A DNA stretch of 64,000 nt from Pseudobdellovibrionaceae bacterium (GCA_020635235.1 JACKAF010000001.1:496001-560000), one strand, 5' to 3'. Shown: positions 54,431 through 64,000, counted from the first letter of the stretch. Numbers and translations are program-made. The notes: generated by a model from the sequence alone, not told the origin.

Positions 54431-56656
54431 ATGGGTGTTATTGTAGGTCTAATTATTCTATTTTTCGGTGTCTCGGCAAATGCTGAGTCCTTTCAGGACA
54501 TTTTCCGGGAACCTCCGAAACCCGCCATTGAATTATCGATTTCGCCTTTCTGGCCGAATGACAAAGCGTGGCCTGTAGATCCAATGGACGACGTTTTTTT
54601 TGGATGCCGAGACATTCGCCACACGTTGATCCGACAAGAAGATCGCGAAAGATTGGCTTACCGGCTACGACAACTTCCTCCCTGGGCGAGAAAAGATTGT
54701 GAACGCAAGATTGCATTGCGAATTCAAGAACTCAAAGCTGAAAACCCGCTTGAATTTCTCCAGGCCAATGCCATGCGCGACTACTTTACGATGATGCTTG
54801 GTCATAGTTTTGGCGACAATTTCTCCGAATTCCCGTTTTTGAAAAAGGACTCTGGAAAGCCAAATGAGCCTTACACCGTGTACCGCGATCTTCCGGATGG
54901 AAATCAGGATTACTTCACGGTGTACCCGAGCTATCCCGATCTTCTTTTCAAGCAAGGGCAGATTTACGGCAACGCGGGCGATAGGACCGCTTTGCTTATG
55001 AATTTCGATGAAAAGACAGGGGATCTTGAGGCGGGCGGTTTCCTGGCCCCTAAGAAGCAACTGGATCAGTTGGATCTTTTCTTGAAGTCCTTTTCTGCAA
55101 ATGAGCTGACTCCGCAGCAGCTAAAAGACAGGGCCCTCATTGGAGCGTCCGCACTTGCGCGATTGGGCGATACAAAAGACTTCAGACATCTGCAGAGTCT
55201 TGTTTCGGATTTGGTTGATATTCGCGAGCGTAATCTGGAAAACAACGATGGACGTAACGGCCTACCAGTTTTGGATCAAGTGCTCGACTATATGGATCGG
55301 GCAGGGTACCCGCACCGCACCGAGTTTTTATGGAAAATGGCTAGAGCTACCGAGAGTCAGGCTGACAACAAGGATATGTGCGAAAATGTTTGTGGTCTGT
55401 TTAGCAAGAAAACCCGGGATAAATGGAAACTTGGACCCAGCCGCTTACACGCGCTTTCTGAAGGTTCAAGGGATTACGCTTTTGCGTCGGTGCAAATGCG
55501 CTTTGCACTAGAGGCGTTGAACTACTGTCCCAACCAATCCGAAGTCTCTGAAGTCTTCAATGAGCTTTTAAAGAGTTGGGGAGCTACCTGGATTGATTTT
55601 AAGACGAATACCGCGAAGAAAGATGTTGATGGCGATCCGGTTTCTAAGAGCTACGGGAAGAGCTTCTCCTTGTTTTTTGATCAGCGGTACAAATCTTTAG
55701 GGAAAGTCGTTGCGGGAAATCCTGAAGCCAACAAGCTCCAGTTTGAGGAATCTTTGATAGAAGATTTTAGTAAGCCTCGGGAGTTCCCCACCGGAGATAG
55801 CCGCTTGCACGACACGTCTTTTCACTTTGCGTACAACCTGCTGGCGATGCCCAGAAAAAACGAGGCAACGAACAAGGCGATGGCGCTGCTGGATGAATTT
55901 GTCGAGACCTGCTCTCGCGTGAATGGGAGCCCGTACGCACTCCCCTACAGTCTTGTAAAAGTGGCTGGGAAGATTTCAGAAGAGTCTTGCAAACACAAAT
56001 CCGCCTTTGAGGAAGGTTCGGCGGCGAGGGTGCCAACGATTTATCTCGCTCGCTATATCCACGCCAAACCTGAGAAGAAGTTGGAGGCCCGCAAGGAACT
56101 AGAAGGCGCTATTGAGTACTTTTGGACGAACTTCTTCCCGCTAAAGGGCAGCGTCACACGCAATAACGGGAACTCCTACCATGATCAGCGTCGTAACGTG
56201 GCTCCTTATTATATGTATTCGGGAGCCACGGCCGTCGCCGGAGCCCTTTCGATACTTGCACGGGATTTCCCTCAGGACAAAGCCCGCTTTGAAACTGCCG
56301 CGAGTGCGGTGAAGCGGTCCCTGCACGGAGAATGGGACGAAACCACGGGCATGTTTAGGACCTTCGGGGGCGACATGGCGCAGTTTGAGCAGCCATTGGC
56401 CGGGCTTGCCATGTTTGGGCTTGGGGCTTGTGCGGACCCCGCCAAAGGGAAGAGCTTTGCGATGTTAGCACCGAATTTTGGTCAGGATCTCGAGTACTAC
56501 CAGACTCTGGATACCTCCCAGCTACGCCCGCATCTGGCCCCAACCGAAGGGCAGGACAATCACCGTCCCGAGCCGGAGGCTGAAAAACCGACTGAGAAGA
56601 AAAAACGTTTGAGCTGGCCGATATTCCGCCTGCCTAAACTTCCCTGGCAAAAGTAA
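54431..56656 (+). CDS. Large secreted protein of unknown function
   Basis: A 741-residue protein with a signal peptide (VGLIILFFGVSANA/ES). The body is helical and aromatic (WARKDCERKIALRIQ, AIEYFWTNFFPL, HDQRRNVAPYYMYSGATAVA), which might be an alpha/alpha toroid as seen in glycosidases and lyases, but I see no definite catalytic motif. Conserved-looking cysteines occur (MCENVCGLF). The tail is Pro/Lys-rich (PEPEAEKPTEKKKRL, then LPKLPWQK). It is followed 69 bp later by the M49-like gene. A type II client is possible. Confidence 0.7.
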   Translation: MGVIVGLIILFFGVSANAESFQDIFREPPKPAIELSISPFWPNDKAWPVDPMDDVFFGCRDIRHTLIRQEDRERLAYRLRQLPPWARKDCERKIALRIQELKAENPLEFLQANAMRDYFTMMLGHSFGDNFSEFPFLKKDSGKPNEPYTVYRDLPDGNQDYFTVYPSYPDLLFKQGQIYGNAGDRTALLMNFDEKTGDLEAGGFLAPKKQLDQLDLFLKSFSANELTPQQLKDRALIGASALARLGDTKDFRHLQSLVSDLVDIRERNLENNDGRNGLPVLDQVLDYMDRAGYPHRTEFLWKMARATESQADNKDMCENVCGLFSKKTRDKWKLGPSRLHALSEGSRDYAFASVQMRFALEALNYCPNQSEVSEVFNELLKSWGATWIDFKTNTAKKDVDGDPVSKSYGKSFSLFFDQRYKSLGKVVAGNPEANKLQFEESLIEDFSKPREFPTGDSRLHDTSFHFAYNLLAMPRKNEATNKAMALLDEFVETCSRVNGSPYALPYSLVKVAGKISEESCKHKSAFEEGSAARVPTIYLARYIHAKPEKKLEARKELEGAIEYFWTNFFPLKGSVTRNNGNSYHDQRRNVAPYYMYSGATAVAGALSILARDFPQDKARFETAASAVKRSLHGEWDETTGMFRTFGGDMAQFEQPLAGLAMFGLGACADPAKGKSFAMLAPNFGQDLEYYQTLDTSQLRPHLAPTEGQDNHRPEPEAEKPTEKKKRLSWPIFRLPKLPWQK

Positions 56657-56725
56657 GTTCAGCTCGCTATTGATGCGTCCCTGCAACATGTGGCATAACT
56701 TTGTCATAAGAAAACAAGGGGACGT

Positions 56726-58417
56726 ATGCGAACTTTTAAGCTTTTTGCGGTAGTGATTGCTGTGGGTTTTTTGGGAACTTGGTTGGTCTGCGTGGCAAAG
56801 GACAAAAACGGGATTCCCACCACACCAGAGGGAGTACAAAAAATGATATCGCGCTTCTCTCCGACAGTATTGCAGGCCAAGATCGATCACCTCTCGGAGG
56901 GAGACAAGGCGGCTTTGGTGCACATCATTGAGGGTTCGCGCTACTTGCATGACCTTTTTGCGGAACAAGTTTGGTCTGAGAACCTGGCGCTCAGAAAGAA
57001 GCTCGAGGCCGATACATCTGAACTTGGGAAAAAACGTCTCCACTACTTTAGGATAAATGTCGGTCCTTGGTCTCGGCTGGACGGCGATGCCCCCTTTTTA
57101 CCCGATGTACCCGAAAAACCTGTGGGCGCGAACTTCTATCCGTCAGGGCTCACCAAAGAGAAGTTCTCTGAGTGGGCGGCCACATTGTCTGAGGCGGACC
57201 AAGAAAAAGCGCGCGGTTTCTTTTCGGTGGTGCGCGAATCCGATGAGGGCCTGCGACTTGTTCCCTACAGCGAGGAATACGCCAAGTATTTGCGGCCAGC
57301 AGCGCGCGAGCTGAAAGAAGCCGCCAGGCTGACCACTAACGAGAGTCTTAGGCGCTTTCTAAACAGCCGGGCCGACGCCTTCTTGAGCGACGATTACTAT
57401 GAGTCCGATTTGGCCTGGCTCGCGTTGGACGCGCCGATTGATGTTACCGTTGGGCCGTACGAGACCTATGAAGATCAGCTTCTGGGTTACAAGGCGGCGT
57501 TTGAATCCGTTGTGGCGATTCGAGACGACGAGTCGACCGCCAAACTTGCTACTTTTAGCTCCTACTTGCAGGAGCTCGAGAACAATTTGCCGATGCCGGA
57601 TGCATACAAAAACCCGTCGATCGGAAAAAGCACTCCTATCAAGGCCGTCGATATTGTCTTCAGCGCGGGAGATGCTCGTCGCGGGGTCATGTCCATCGCT
57701 TTCAATCTTCCCAATGACGAAAAAGTGATTACGGAAGCCGGTAGCAAAAAGGTCATGATGAAGAATCTGAATGAGGCAAAATTCAGCAAGATCCTGCTGC
57801 CTCTTGCTGAAGCAGCGCTAGCCAAGGAACAAAAAGACGATGTCGATTTCGACGCCTTTTTTACTCACGTCCTGATGCACGAACTCGTGCACGGTATCGG
57901 GCCCCATGAAATTGAAGTAGACGGTCGCAAAACCACCGTGCGCCACGAGCTGAAGAACCTATATTCGGCTATCGAAGAAGCCAAGGCGGATGTCGGGGGG
58001 CTTTGGGCTTTGCAGTATCTGGTGACAAAAGGCGTGGTCGACAAAGACATGCAGAAGCACATGTACCGCACCAACCTGGCAAGCGCGTTTCGTTCCGTAC
58101 GTTTTGGCGTCGATAGCGCGCATGGAAGAGGCGTTGCCTTGCAGTTTAACTATTACGTTTCTCAAGGCGCTATTTCCTACAATAGGGAAACGCAGAAGTT
58201 CAGTGTGGATGAAAGCAAAATTCAAGACGCCGTGAAAAGCTTGTTGAACAAGTTGCTGCTCATTGAAGCCAAGGGTGACTACGCAGGAGCGCAGAAGTTG
58301 CTGGAGGCGCATACGACTCTGAGTGCTGAGATGAAATCCGTTCTGGAACGTGCGGAGAACGAAGGAATCCCCGTAGACTTAGAGCCCATTTACCCGCTTG
58401 CCGGCGAGGCACCCTAG
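56726..58417 (+). CDS. Secreted M49-like (dipeptidyl-peptidase III family) metallopeptidase
   Basis: A 563-residue zinc peptidase with an N-terminal export segment (LFAVVIAVGFLGTWLV). The zinc site is HELVHGIGPH (His385, Glu386, His389) with the third ligand in AIEEAKADVGGLWALQ (Glu417/418), the arrangement of M49/DPP III-like enzymes. Other family parts are DAFFTHVLMHE, RHELKNLYSA and IAFNLPNDEKV. Here the motif is HExxH rather than the HExxGH of eukaryotic DPP III. AAGGGG lies 4 bases upstream of the ATG. Substrate peptides are unknown. Confidence 0.85.
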   Translation: MRTFKLFAVVIAVGFLGTWLVCVAKDKNGIPTTPEGVQKMISRFSPTVLQAKIDHLSEGDKAALVHIIEGSRYLHDLFAEQVWSENLALRKKLEADTSELGKKRLHYFRINVGPWSRLDGDAPFLPDVPEKPVGANFYPSGLTKEKFSEWAATLSEADQEKARGFFSVVRESDEGLRLVPYSEEYAKYLRPAARELKEAARLTTNESLRRFLNSRADAFLSDDYYESDLAWLALDAPIDVTVGPYETYEDQLLGYKAAFESVVAIRDDESTAKLATFSSYLQELENNLPMPDAYKNPSIGKSTPIKAVDIVFSAGDARRGVMSIAFNLPNDEKVITEAGSKKVMMKNLNEAKFSKILLPLAEAALAKEQKDDVDFDAFFTHVLMHELVHGIGPHEIEVDGRKTTVRHELKNLYSAIEEAKADVGGLWALQYLVTKGVVDKDMQKHMYRTNLASAFRSVRFGVDSAHGRGVALQFNYYVSQGAISYNRETQKFSVDESKIQDAVKSLLNKLLLIEAKGDYAGAQKLLEAHTTLSAEMKSVLERAENEGIPVDLEPIYPLAGEAP

Positions 58418-58472
58418 GCTCTGTTCTGAAACTGGGTTGACAGAAATTCGAGTTAGATAGACCCTAATACAT

Positions 58473-58760
58473 ATGGGTTTTGTAGTTCTCCTTTTTCTTC
58501 TGCTCAGCTCTACTGTTCCCTATAGCGACGCTGCAGAGATGATCCGCGATCGCCATGGCGCGGCGCTTGAATCCCCGCAAGAGGTTCCGATCAGTCTTGT
58601 GGGCGAAGAATTGTCGGCGGATTCTGTACATGGACTTTCCCGCTCGTCTTTGTTAGTACGCTCTGAAGTTTTTCGGGCCGTTCGAGACGCCGAACCAGAG
58701 GCCTTCTTTCCGCTCATCCAGCACACAACCGTTGAAGAGCGCGGTCCGCCGCCTCTCTAA
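58473..58760 (+). CDS. Small secreted protein of unknown function
   Basis: A 95-residue protein with a signal peptide (GFVVLLFLLLSSTVPYSDA/AE). The rest is hydrophilic with no recognised domain and no cysteine. It lies 49 bp before the DUF2490 gene on the same strand. It may be a real small exported peptide or a weak prediction. Confidence 0.5.
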   Translation: MGFVVLLFLLLSSTVPYSDAAEMIRDRHGAALESPQEVPISLVGEELSADSVHGLSRSSLLVRSEVFRAVRDAEPEAFFPLIQHTTVEERGPPPL

Positions 58761-58809
58761 CGGTTCCTTTATTTTGTTTCAAGCGTTTTTGTTCTTTTGA
58801 GAGGTTTAC

Positions 58810-59478
58810 ATGTTTGCATCTAAGTTGGGTCGTTTCGGTTTATTGGTTTCTGTCTTGTGCTGTCTATCTGCGCAGGCTACGGACGACTTTCAAGTCTGGG
58901 CTCAGGCCGTACCGGTTTACCATGCGGGAAGCTCGGTAAACGTGGGGGCGGTGGTGCAGTGGCGCTTAGGGCGTGGAACTGCTGACAAGCTTCTGACTGA
59001 TATTAACGTCGAGAAAGCTTGGGACTCTGGGTTTTCGTTGTCTGGGGGATTGGTTACATTGAGTCTGACACACCCGTTGTTCACGGCGATGGAGGAACGG
59101 CCATGGCTTGGGGCTCAGTACCGTACTACGCTTGGTGGAAAGACGGTTTGGATCAATCGAATTCGGTCTGAATTTCGTTTTCTGTTCGCTGTTCCAAATA
59201 TGGCTTTACGTCTGAGGTTTTTGAGCGCTGTAGTCTGTCCACTTGCCGGCGAGTGGTCCGTAGTGACGGAGGAAGAGCTCTTTGTAAACGCCAATACGGT
59301 ATCCAGTGGAGTCATTTCCGGGTTGGGGGAGAATCGCTTCCGTCTGGGCTTTAGGTACCACCCTGAGGGCGGGTTCAGTGTAGACTTTGCCTACCTTAAC
59401 CAGTGGATATTCAACCATTCTTCTCCCAACTTGATGGTGCACATCCCCGCTCTTTTTCTTAATTATAGTTTTGGTTGA
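58810..59478 (+). CDS. DUF2490 outer-membrane beta-barrel-like protein
   Basis: A 222-residue protein with a signal peptide (LLVSVLCCLSAQA/TD). The mature part has alternating strands (DDFQVWAQAVPVY, INRIRSEFRFLF, NRFRLGFRYHPEGG, FSVDFAYLNQWIF, ALFLNYSF), typical of the DUF2490 family of small outer-membrane barrels. The C-terminal aromatic residue fits barrel assembly by Bam. Function unknown. Confidence 0.75.
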   Translation: MFASKLGRFGLLVSVLCCLSAQATDDFQVWAQAVPVYHAGSSVNVGAVVQWRLGRGTADKLLTDINVEKAWDSGFSLSGGLVTLSLTHPLFTAMEERPWLGAQYRTTLGGKTVWINRIRSEFRFLFAVPNMALRLRFLSAVVCPLAGEWSVVTEEELFVNANTVSSGVISGLGENRFRLGFRYHPEGGFSVDFAYLNQWIFNHSSPNLMVHIPALFLNYSFG

Positions 59479-59553
59479 AACTAACGATAACAAGATATAG
59501 CTGTTAATTAAGGAACAGCGTATAATTTTAGTTCAGCTTGGAATGGGATCTCC

Positions 59554-59880
59554 GTGTTTAGGTTAGCGCTCGGATTTGTTAGTTTTTTTTATCCGCTTTT
59601 GGGTGATGGCGCCCTGGCCTACTCTGTTGAGGCGGCCTGCCAGAAACCCGTTAGAACCTGGGCCTCGCCGGCCACGTGTTCGAATCTTCCTACACACCAA
59701 TCCTTTGGCGAAAAAGAGTCCGAAAACGAGTTTTCGAAGCGAAGAGCCCTCCGGGCCGCCGGTGGTACGAACCTAATCCCCGAGCTGCGTTTTGAGTTTT
59801 CGCCCATTCACTCCCATGCGCCCAAGTTTAAGGTATTGTGGCACAATTCCTGGTCCAACCGCGCTCCTCCCAGCATCTAA
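59554..59880 (+). CDS. Possible small secreted protein of unknown function
   Basis: A 108-residue frame starting at a GTG. A hydrophobic stretch (LALGFVSFFYPLLGDGALA) could be a signal peptide with a cut near ALA. There are two cysteines (AACQKP, ATCSNL) and a basic middle. No family recognised; confidence in it being a real gene is modest because of the GTG start and weak ribosome site. Confidence 0.45.
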   Translation: MFRLALGFVSFFYPLLGDGALAYSVEAACQKPVRTWASPATCSNLPTHQSFGEKESENEFSKRRALRAAGGTNLIPELRFEFSPIHSHAPKFKVLWHNSWSNRAPPSI

Positions 59881-59899
59881 CCATTAAGATCTTGAGTCT

Positions 59900-59916
59900 C
59901 GTCGCCTGAGGCGACG
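59900..59916 (+). other. Hairpin in the SulP leader region
   Basis: CGTCGCC-TGA-GGCGACG is a perfect 7-bp stem, followed by a second short one (GCCC...GGGC) at about 59923-59938. There is no U-tract, so it may be a weak terminator of the upstream gene or an mRNA leader structure before the SulP start. Confidence 0.35.
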
Positions 59917-59967
59917 TGAATAGCCCTTTTCGGGGCGCATTCGACCTTATAGGGTTGGGAGTAGAGT

Positions 59968-61611
59968 ATGGTCCAGTCAAGCTTATCGAATTCAAACGTT
60001 CCGCACGGTTTCAAAGGCAACTTCAAACAAAACATTGTTTCCGGCTTTTTGGTTTTTCTTATCGCGTTGCCATTGTGCCTAGGCATATCCCTTGCGAGCG
60101 GCTATCCAGCCATTGCCGGAGTATTCACCGCAATTATCGGCGGTATTCTTACACCTTTTCTAAGCGATTCCGAACTCACGATCAAAGGGCCCGCGGCCGG
60201 GCTGATCGTGATCGCGGTAGGCTGCGTGATCGACTTTGGTTTTACTGGGGGCCAAAACCCAACCGCAGATTTTCACGCTTACCGAATGGCGCTTGCGGTA
60301 GGGGTAGCAGCGGGCGTGATACAAATTCTATTCGGTCTTTTTAGAACGGGAATCATCGGGGAGTTTTTCCCGGCTCCAGCCGTACACGGGATGCTCGCAG
60401 CAATCGGAGTGATTATCTTTGCGAAGCAACTTCCTGTGGCGATGGGAGTTGCGGCAAAGGGTGGGCCGCTCGAGCTCCTTGCCCAGATACCAAGTTTTTT
60501 CCAGAAAATGAATCCGGAGATTGCCTTAATTGGTTTGGTCAGCTTGGTTCTCTTGTTTGGGCTTCCGCTCATCAAGAACCGTTATGTTCGGATGATTCCA
60601 GGACCGATGCTGGTCGTTTTAGTGGCCGTCCCTATGGGCATCTATTTCGATTTGAGTCATGAGCACAGTTATTCCTGGGCCGGTCATACCTTTAACGTTG
60701 GTGAAAACTATTTGGTCTCGGTTCCAAACAATCTTTTCAACGCCTTTACCAGTCCCGATTTTTCTGCTTTGGGATTTGCCAAGGCTTGGAAATGGGTTGT
60801 GATGTTCGCTTTAATCGGAAGTCTGGAGTCCCTGTTGAGTGCTAAGGCGATTGACCTGATTGATCCGTGGAAACGCCGCACTAATCTCGATAGAGATATG
60901 CTTGCGGTGGGGATCGGGAATACGATTTCTGCTTTTGTCGGTGGTCTACCGATGATCTCCGAGATCGTTCGTAGCCGCGCTAACATAGACAACGGAGCGC
61001 GTACACGTTATGCGAATATGTTTCACGGTATTTTTCTTCTGCTTTTTGTGGCGCTCGTCCCAAATCTAATTCATCGGATTCCGTTGGCAGCTCTTGCGGC
61101 GATGCTAATGTATACTGGTTACCGTCTCGCCCATCCCAAAGAGTTGTTCCACATCTACAAGATTGGTCCTGAGCAGCTTGCTGTGTTCGTGACCACTATT
61201 GTTGCGGTTTTGGCAACCGACTTGTTGGTAGGAATAGCGATCGGAATTCTACTAAATTTCGGTGTGCACATTTTTGGGGGAACCCCGGTCAACACGCTCT
61301 TTATTTCGCAAATGTCCGAGGATGAGAACGGAAACAGTGTGGTTGTCATGGTTCGCGGTTCAGCTGTCTTTTCCAACTGGATTCCACTTCGGCGGCGTCT
61401 TGAGAAGCAGGCCAACAGCGGCAAGAAAGTTATTGCCGTGAATTTTGCTGAGGCTCACACCGTGGATCACAGTGTGATGTCTCGGTTGGAAGATTTGCGC
61501 ATGCAGTTTGAAGAGATGGGTATCAGTTTCTCCATCCAGGGCCTAGACGATCATGACAGCGTATCGGATCACCCGTTGGCTTCCCGAAAACTGCAAAAAA
61601 AAAGAGCCTAA
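59968..61611 (+). CDS. SulP family inorganic anion transporter with STAS domain
   Basis: A 547-residue inner-membrane transporter of the SulP family (sulphate, bicarbonate and related anions). It has the usual long membrane core ([38 protein letters not shown]) and the SulP motif [19 protein letters not shown], then a C-terminal STAS domain (about 450-530: [31 protein letters not shown]). GGGAG lies 6 bases upstream of the ATG. It is followed 11 bp later by a dabA-type gene, which suggests bicarbonate as the substrate. Confidence 0.88.
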   Translation: MVQSSLSNSNVPHGFKGNFKQNIVSGFLVFLIALPLCLGISLASGYPAIAGVFTAIIGGILTPFLSDSELTIKGPAAGLIVIAVGCVIDFGFTGGQNPTADFHAYRMALAVGVAAGVIQILFGLFRTGIIGEFFPAPAVHGMLAAIGVIIFAKQLPVAMGVAAKGGPLELLAQIPSFFQKMNPEIALIGLVSLVLLFGLPLIKNRYVRMIPGPMLVVLVAVPMGIYFDLSHEHSYSWAGHTFNVGENYLVSVPNNLFNAFTSPDFSALGFAKAWKWVVMFALIGSLESLLSAKAIDLIDPWKRRTNLDRDMLAVGIGNTISAFVGGLPMISEIVRSRANIDNGARTRYANMFHGIFLLLFVALVPNLIHRIPLAALAAMLMYTGYRLAHPKELFHIYKIGPEQLAVFVTTIVAVLATDLLVGIAIGILLNFGVHIFGGTPVNTLFISQMSEDENGNSVVVMVRGSAVFSNWIPLRRRLEKQANSGKKVIAVNFAEAHTVDHSVMSRLEDLRMQFEEMGISFSIQGLDDHDSVSDHPLASRKLQKKRA

Positions 61612-61622
61612 GGAGCTAAGAC

Positions 61623-64000
61623 GTGGATCACGACAATAACATGAGCGGGGAGCTGGCTCTCGATAGAGGGTCCGAGGGGGAAACTGTTTCGAGTGGCTTT
61701 AATGTGGGCAGGGTCATCGACAACCTTGCCCACTGGCTACCCACGCAGGCCCCGCTCAAGGACTTCATCCACCACAATACACTGCACGCTTTCCAGGATC
61801 GCGCTTTCCACGAGGGTTTGCTCGTTGCCTCCCGTTTGTATGGCGCCAAACCGTATTTGGATTTGGAAACCTACCAGCAGTACTACGAGGAAGGGCGAAT
61901 AACGGAGTCTGCACTCGAGCGGGTTCTGGTGCATCAAGGGTATAAGCCTGGAGATAAGGCCATACGGAATGAGCTTCGGCGCGCCCGGAAAACTCCAACG
62001 CCGAGTGGGGCCGGGGCGTTTCACCGCCGCTGGTTTTCGGAACGAGGGGTGGATTTAGACGGTCAGGTGCACCGTGTACTGTTTAGAATTCTTTCCAACT
62101 ACTTGGATCAAGGTGTAGCGATTTGGCGGATGCCTCATGCCGGCGACACGCTATGGAACGTTATCGGCCGCATCGTCGAAGAGAGTTTCTTGCCCTTCCC
62201 GCCCCTCAGCGATCGCCAATGCAAGCGCTTGTTAAAAGGCTCTCCAGACGATGCAATCCGGTTTTGTTTGGAACGCCTTGTAGGAAGTGAGCGCCACTAC
62301 GAGGCCTACCTTTTTGAGATGCTCTTAGCGCACACGGGCTGGTCAGGCATGGTAGTGATGACGGAGAATAATCGTTCCTTGCTACTGCCTCGCAAGATCG
62401 CTTTGAAAGACATGGTGGCGATCGAGCTGCTACTTGAATATGGTTTTCTCACTCGCGCGTTGGGTAAATTTGATCCTCTAGTTGGTGGGCCTGAACCTGT
62501 ACCGACTTTTTCTGTTACTACCAAACCGACGCCTACTTCAATTGAGTCGTTGCAACGTATTTGGCAGGACGCCTTGGAATGGAGTTACTACGAAGATTTG
62601 CTTCGCGGACTTCAGCACACTAGCCGTTTGGGGGATCGTTCTCCAAAACAGCCAAAGATGCAGGCATTTTTCTGCATCGATGATCGCGAAACCTCCCTGC
62701 GCCGCTATTTAGAAGAAGAGTCTGACAAGTTTGAAACCTGGGGGGTTGCTGGGTTTTTTGGCGTCGACTGGCTATTTCAAAGCGCTGCCGCGGGTGTCCC
62801 CACAAAACTGTGTCCCGCTCCCCTGAAGCCGAAACACCTAGTTCGGGAAATTAGAAAACCGGACGCTGGCGCCGTTTTTCGTAAACCCAAGCTATTGCAG
62901 TTGCTGCACCTCACACCTTCCAACACTTTGTTTCGGGGGTGGTTGATAACGCAGGTTCTAGGGGTTTGGCACGCGCTACGCCTCGCCTGGCAAGTGTTTC
63001 TGCCTTCGCAAAGCCGCGCGACCGATCAGTCGCTGAGCCAGATTGAACCCTTGGGCGAACTGCAACTACTCAGAGAAGGAGAACAGCAGACCGAAGATGG
63101 CCTGTACCTGGGTTACTCCATGGGAGAAATGGTCGAGCGTGTAGAGGGCGTGCTGAAGAGCACAGGCTGCACCAAAGGATTTTCAGATTTGATGGTTTTT
63201 GTTTCTCACGGTGCGAGCAGCGTCAATAACCCGTACTTTGCGGCGTATGACTGTGGTGCATGTTCCGGGCGCCCCGGGGCCGCCAACGCCCGCGCCATCG
63301 CCTGGATGGCTAACCACCCCACCGTGCGCGAAGGCCTGCGTTCGCGTGGCATCGACATTCCTGATAGCTGCCGCTTTCTGGGAGCTTTTCACGATACGAC
63401 CCGCGACGATGTGACATATTTCAATGCCGAAGAATTGACGGGCACCCACCGCGAGGTTTTTTTGGAATTCAAAAAGCTTATGGACACCGCGCTTCAGCGC
63501 AATGCGCGAGAACGCTGTCGCCGGTTTGATCTCGCGAAGAAAAACCCGTCACCGGCGGAAGCGAGTATCCACGTAAAGCAGCGGGCGACTTCAATCTTTG
63601 AACCCCGCCCAGAGCTTAACCATGCGACGAACTCGTCTTGCATCATCGCTAGACGAGATCTTACCCGAGGGCTCTTCCTGGATAGAAGGGCCTTTTTGAA
63701 CTCCTATGACCCTGAAGCGGATCCATCCGGAAACATTCTCCAGGGGATTCTCTCGGCTGCAATCCCCGTTTGTGGCGGTATCAACCTCGAATACTTTTTC
63801 TCACGGATGGATAGCACAGTTTATGGTTCGGGCACCAAGCTGCCTCACAATGTGATGGGTCTCATCGGGGTTGCCAATGGCACTGAGGGAGATTTGTTGA
63901 CGGGTCTTCCCACTCAAATGACGGAGCTACACGATCCTGTACGCATTCTGATGGTAGTGGAGCAGAAACCCGAGATTGTGTTGGATGTGCTGCGCCGAAA
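61623..64000 (+). CDS. dabA: DabA/DUF2309 inorganic carbon transporter subunit, 3' end cut by window
   Basis: The first ~792 residues of a DabA (DUF2309, UPF0753) protein. DabA is the carbonic-anhydrase-like subunit of DAB bicarbonate/CO2 accumulation complexes. Seen here are the opening LPTQAPLKDFIHHNTLHAFQ and the zinc-site residues: FFCIDDRET (Cys351, Asp353), VFVSHGASS (His529) and YDCGACSGRPG (Cys544), matching the Cys/Asp/His/Cys set known for DabA. The GTG start at 61623 has AAGGAG 7 bases upstream. Its usual partner DabB (NuoL-like) is not upstream; SulP is there instead. Confidence 0.9.
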   Translation, partial: MDHDNNMSGELALDRGSEGETVSSGFNVGRVIDNLAHWLPTQAPLKDFIHHNTLHAFQDRAFHEGLLVASRLYGAKPYLDLETYQQYYEEGRITESALERVLVHQGYKPGDKAIRNELRRARKTPTPSGAGAFHRRWFSERGVDLDGQVHRVLFRILSNYLDQGVAIWRMPHAGDTLWNVIGRIVEESFLPFPPLSDRQCKRLLKGSPDDAIRFCLERLVGSERHYEAYLFEMLLAHTGWSGMVVMTENNRSLLLPRKIALKDMVAIELLLEYGFLTRALGKFDPLVGGPEPVPTFSVTTKPTPTSIESLQRIWQDALEWSYYEDLLRGLQHTSRLGDRSPKQPKMQAFFCIDDRETSLRRYLEEESDKFETWGVAGFFGVDWLFQSAAAGVPTKLCPAPLKPKHLVREIRKPDAGAVFRKPKLLQLLHLTPSNTLFRGWLITQVLGVWHALRLAWQVFLPSQSRATDQSLSQIEPLGELQLLREGEQQTEDGLYLGYSMGEMVERVEGVLKSTGCTKGFSDLMVFVSHGASSVNNPYFAAYDCGACSGRPGAANARAIAWMANHPTVREGLRSRGIDIPDSCRFLGAFHDTTRDDVTYFNAEELTGTHREVFLEFKKLMDTALQRNARERCRRFDLAKKNPSPAEASIHVKQRATSIFEPRPELNHATNSSCIIARRDLTRGLFLDRRAFLNSYDPEADPSGNILQGILSAAIPVCGGINLEYFFSRMDSTVYGSGTKLPHNVMGLIGVANGTEGDLLTGLPTQMTELHDPVRILMVVEQKPEIVLDVLRR

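Overview
The window looks like a chromosomal segment of a Gram-negative bacterium, most likely from the Bdellovibrionota or a related former delta-proteobacterial lineage. This is an inference. It rests on a complete gspC-to-gspN type II secretion locus with a PilM-like GspL and a GspN, a TIGR02147-family regulator (a family best known from Bdellovibrio and Fibrobacter), many signal-peptide proteins of unknown function, and a very large secreted cadherin-like repeat protein. I saw no rRNA, tRNA, CRISPR array, insertion sequence or prophage. Genes are densely packed with many 1-4 bp overlaps.

Layout. 1-3851: the end of an ABC exporter operon (ATPase, membrane subunit) and two tandem DegT/DnrJ/EryC1-type sugar aminotransferases. 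4001-4273: a small cysteine-rich secreted protein. 4270-18264 (minus strand): type II secretion genes in the order gspC-D-E-F-G-H-I-J-K-L-M-N. 18582-20882: a DUF309 protein, a zinc-type CDF exporter, a YjbQ protein and a small secreted protein. 20879-26193 (minus): a two-gene RND efflux operon in which the inner-membrane pump and a TolC-like outer-membrane factor lie in one open reading frame, preceded by the periplasmic adaptor. 26285-28477: an intergenic region rich in inverted repeats, the TIGR02147 regulator, and a secreted protein ending in one cadherin-like module. 28509-33093: an exo/endonuclease-phosphatase-fold protein, a DUF1328 peptide, a secreted Gln-rich protein, a DUF3047 protein, an alpha/beta hydrolase and apaH. 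33204-37986: a HisC-like aminotransferase, then an SGNH hydrolase convergent with a carbamoyltransferase/DUF5989/SxtJ operon. 38062-46071 (minus): a 2669-residue protein with about 24 cadherin/He_PIG-like repeats. 46430-47977: a divergent protein-kinase-like gene with a signal peptide. 48082-52247: a GH43/GH32-like secreted protein, then a DsbD plus redoxin operon and a small membrane protein. 52404-59880: mostly secreted proteins of unknown function, including an M49-like metallopeptidase and a DUF2490 outer-membrane protein. 59968-64000: a SulP anion transporter coupled to a DabA (DUF2309) gene that runs off the window.

How the parts may work together. The type II system would export folded periplasmic proteins, and the window encodes a dozen or more signal-peptide proteins that could be substrates, plus periplasmic thiol chemistry (DsbD/redoxin). 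The giant repeat protein and the single-module protein beside the TIGR02147 regulator share one module family, which suggests related surface or predation/adhesion roles. SulP plus DabA suggests inorganic-carbon uptake. Most interesting are the RND-TolC fusion, the apparently exported kinase divergent from the giant repeat protein, and SulP occupying the place where a DabB subunit would be expected.
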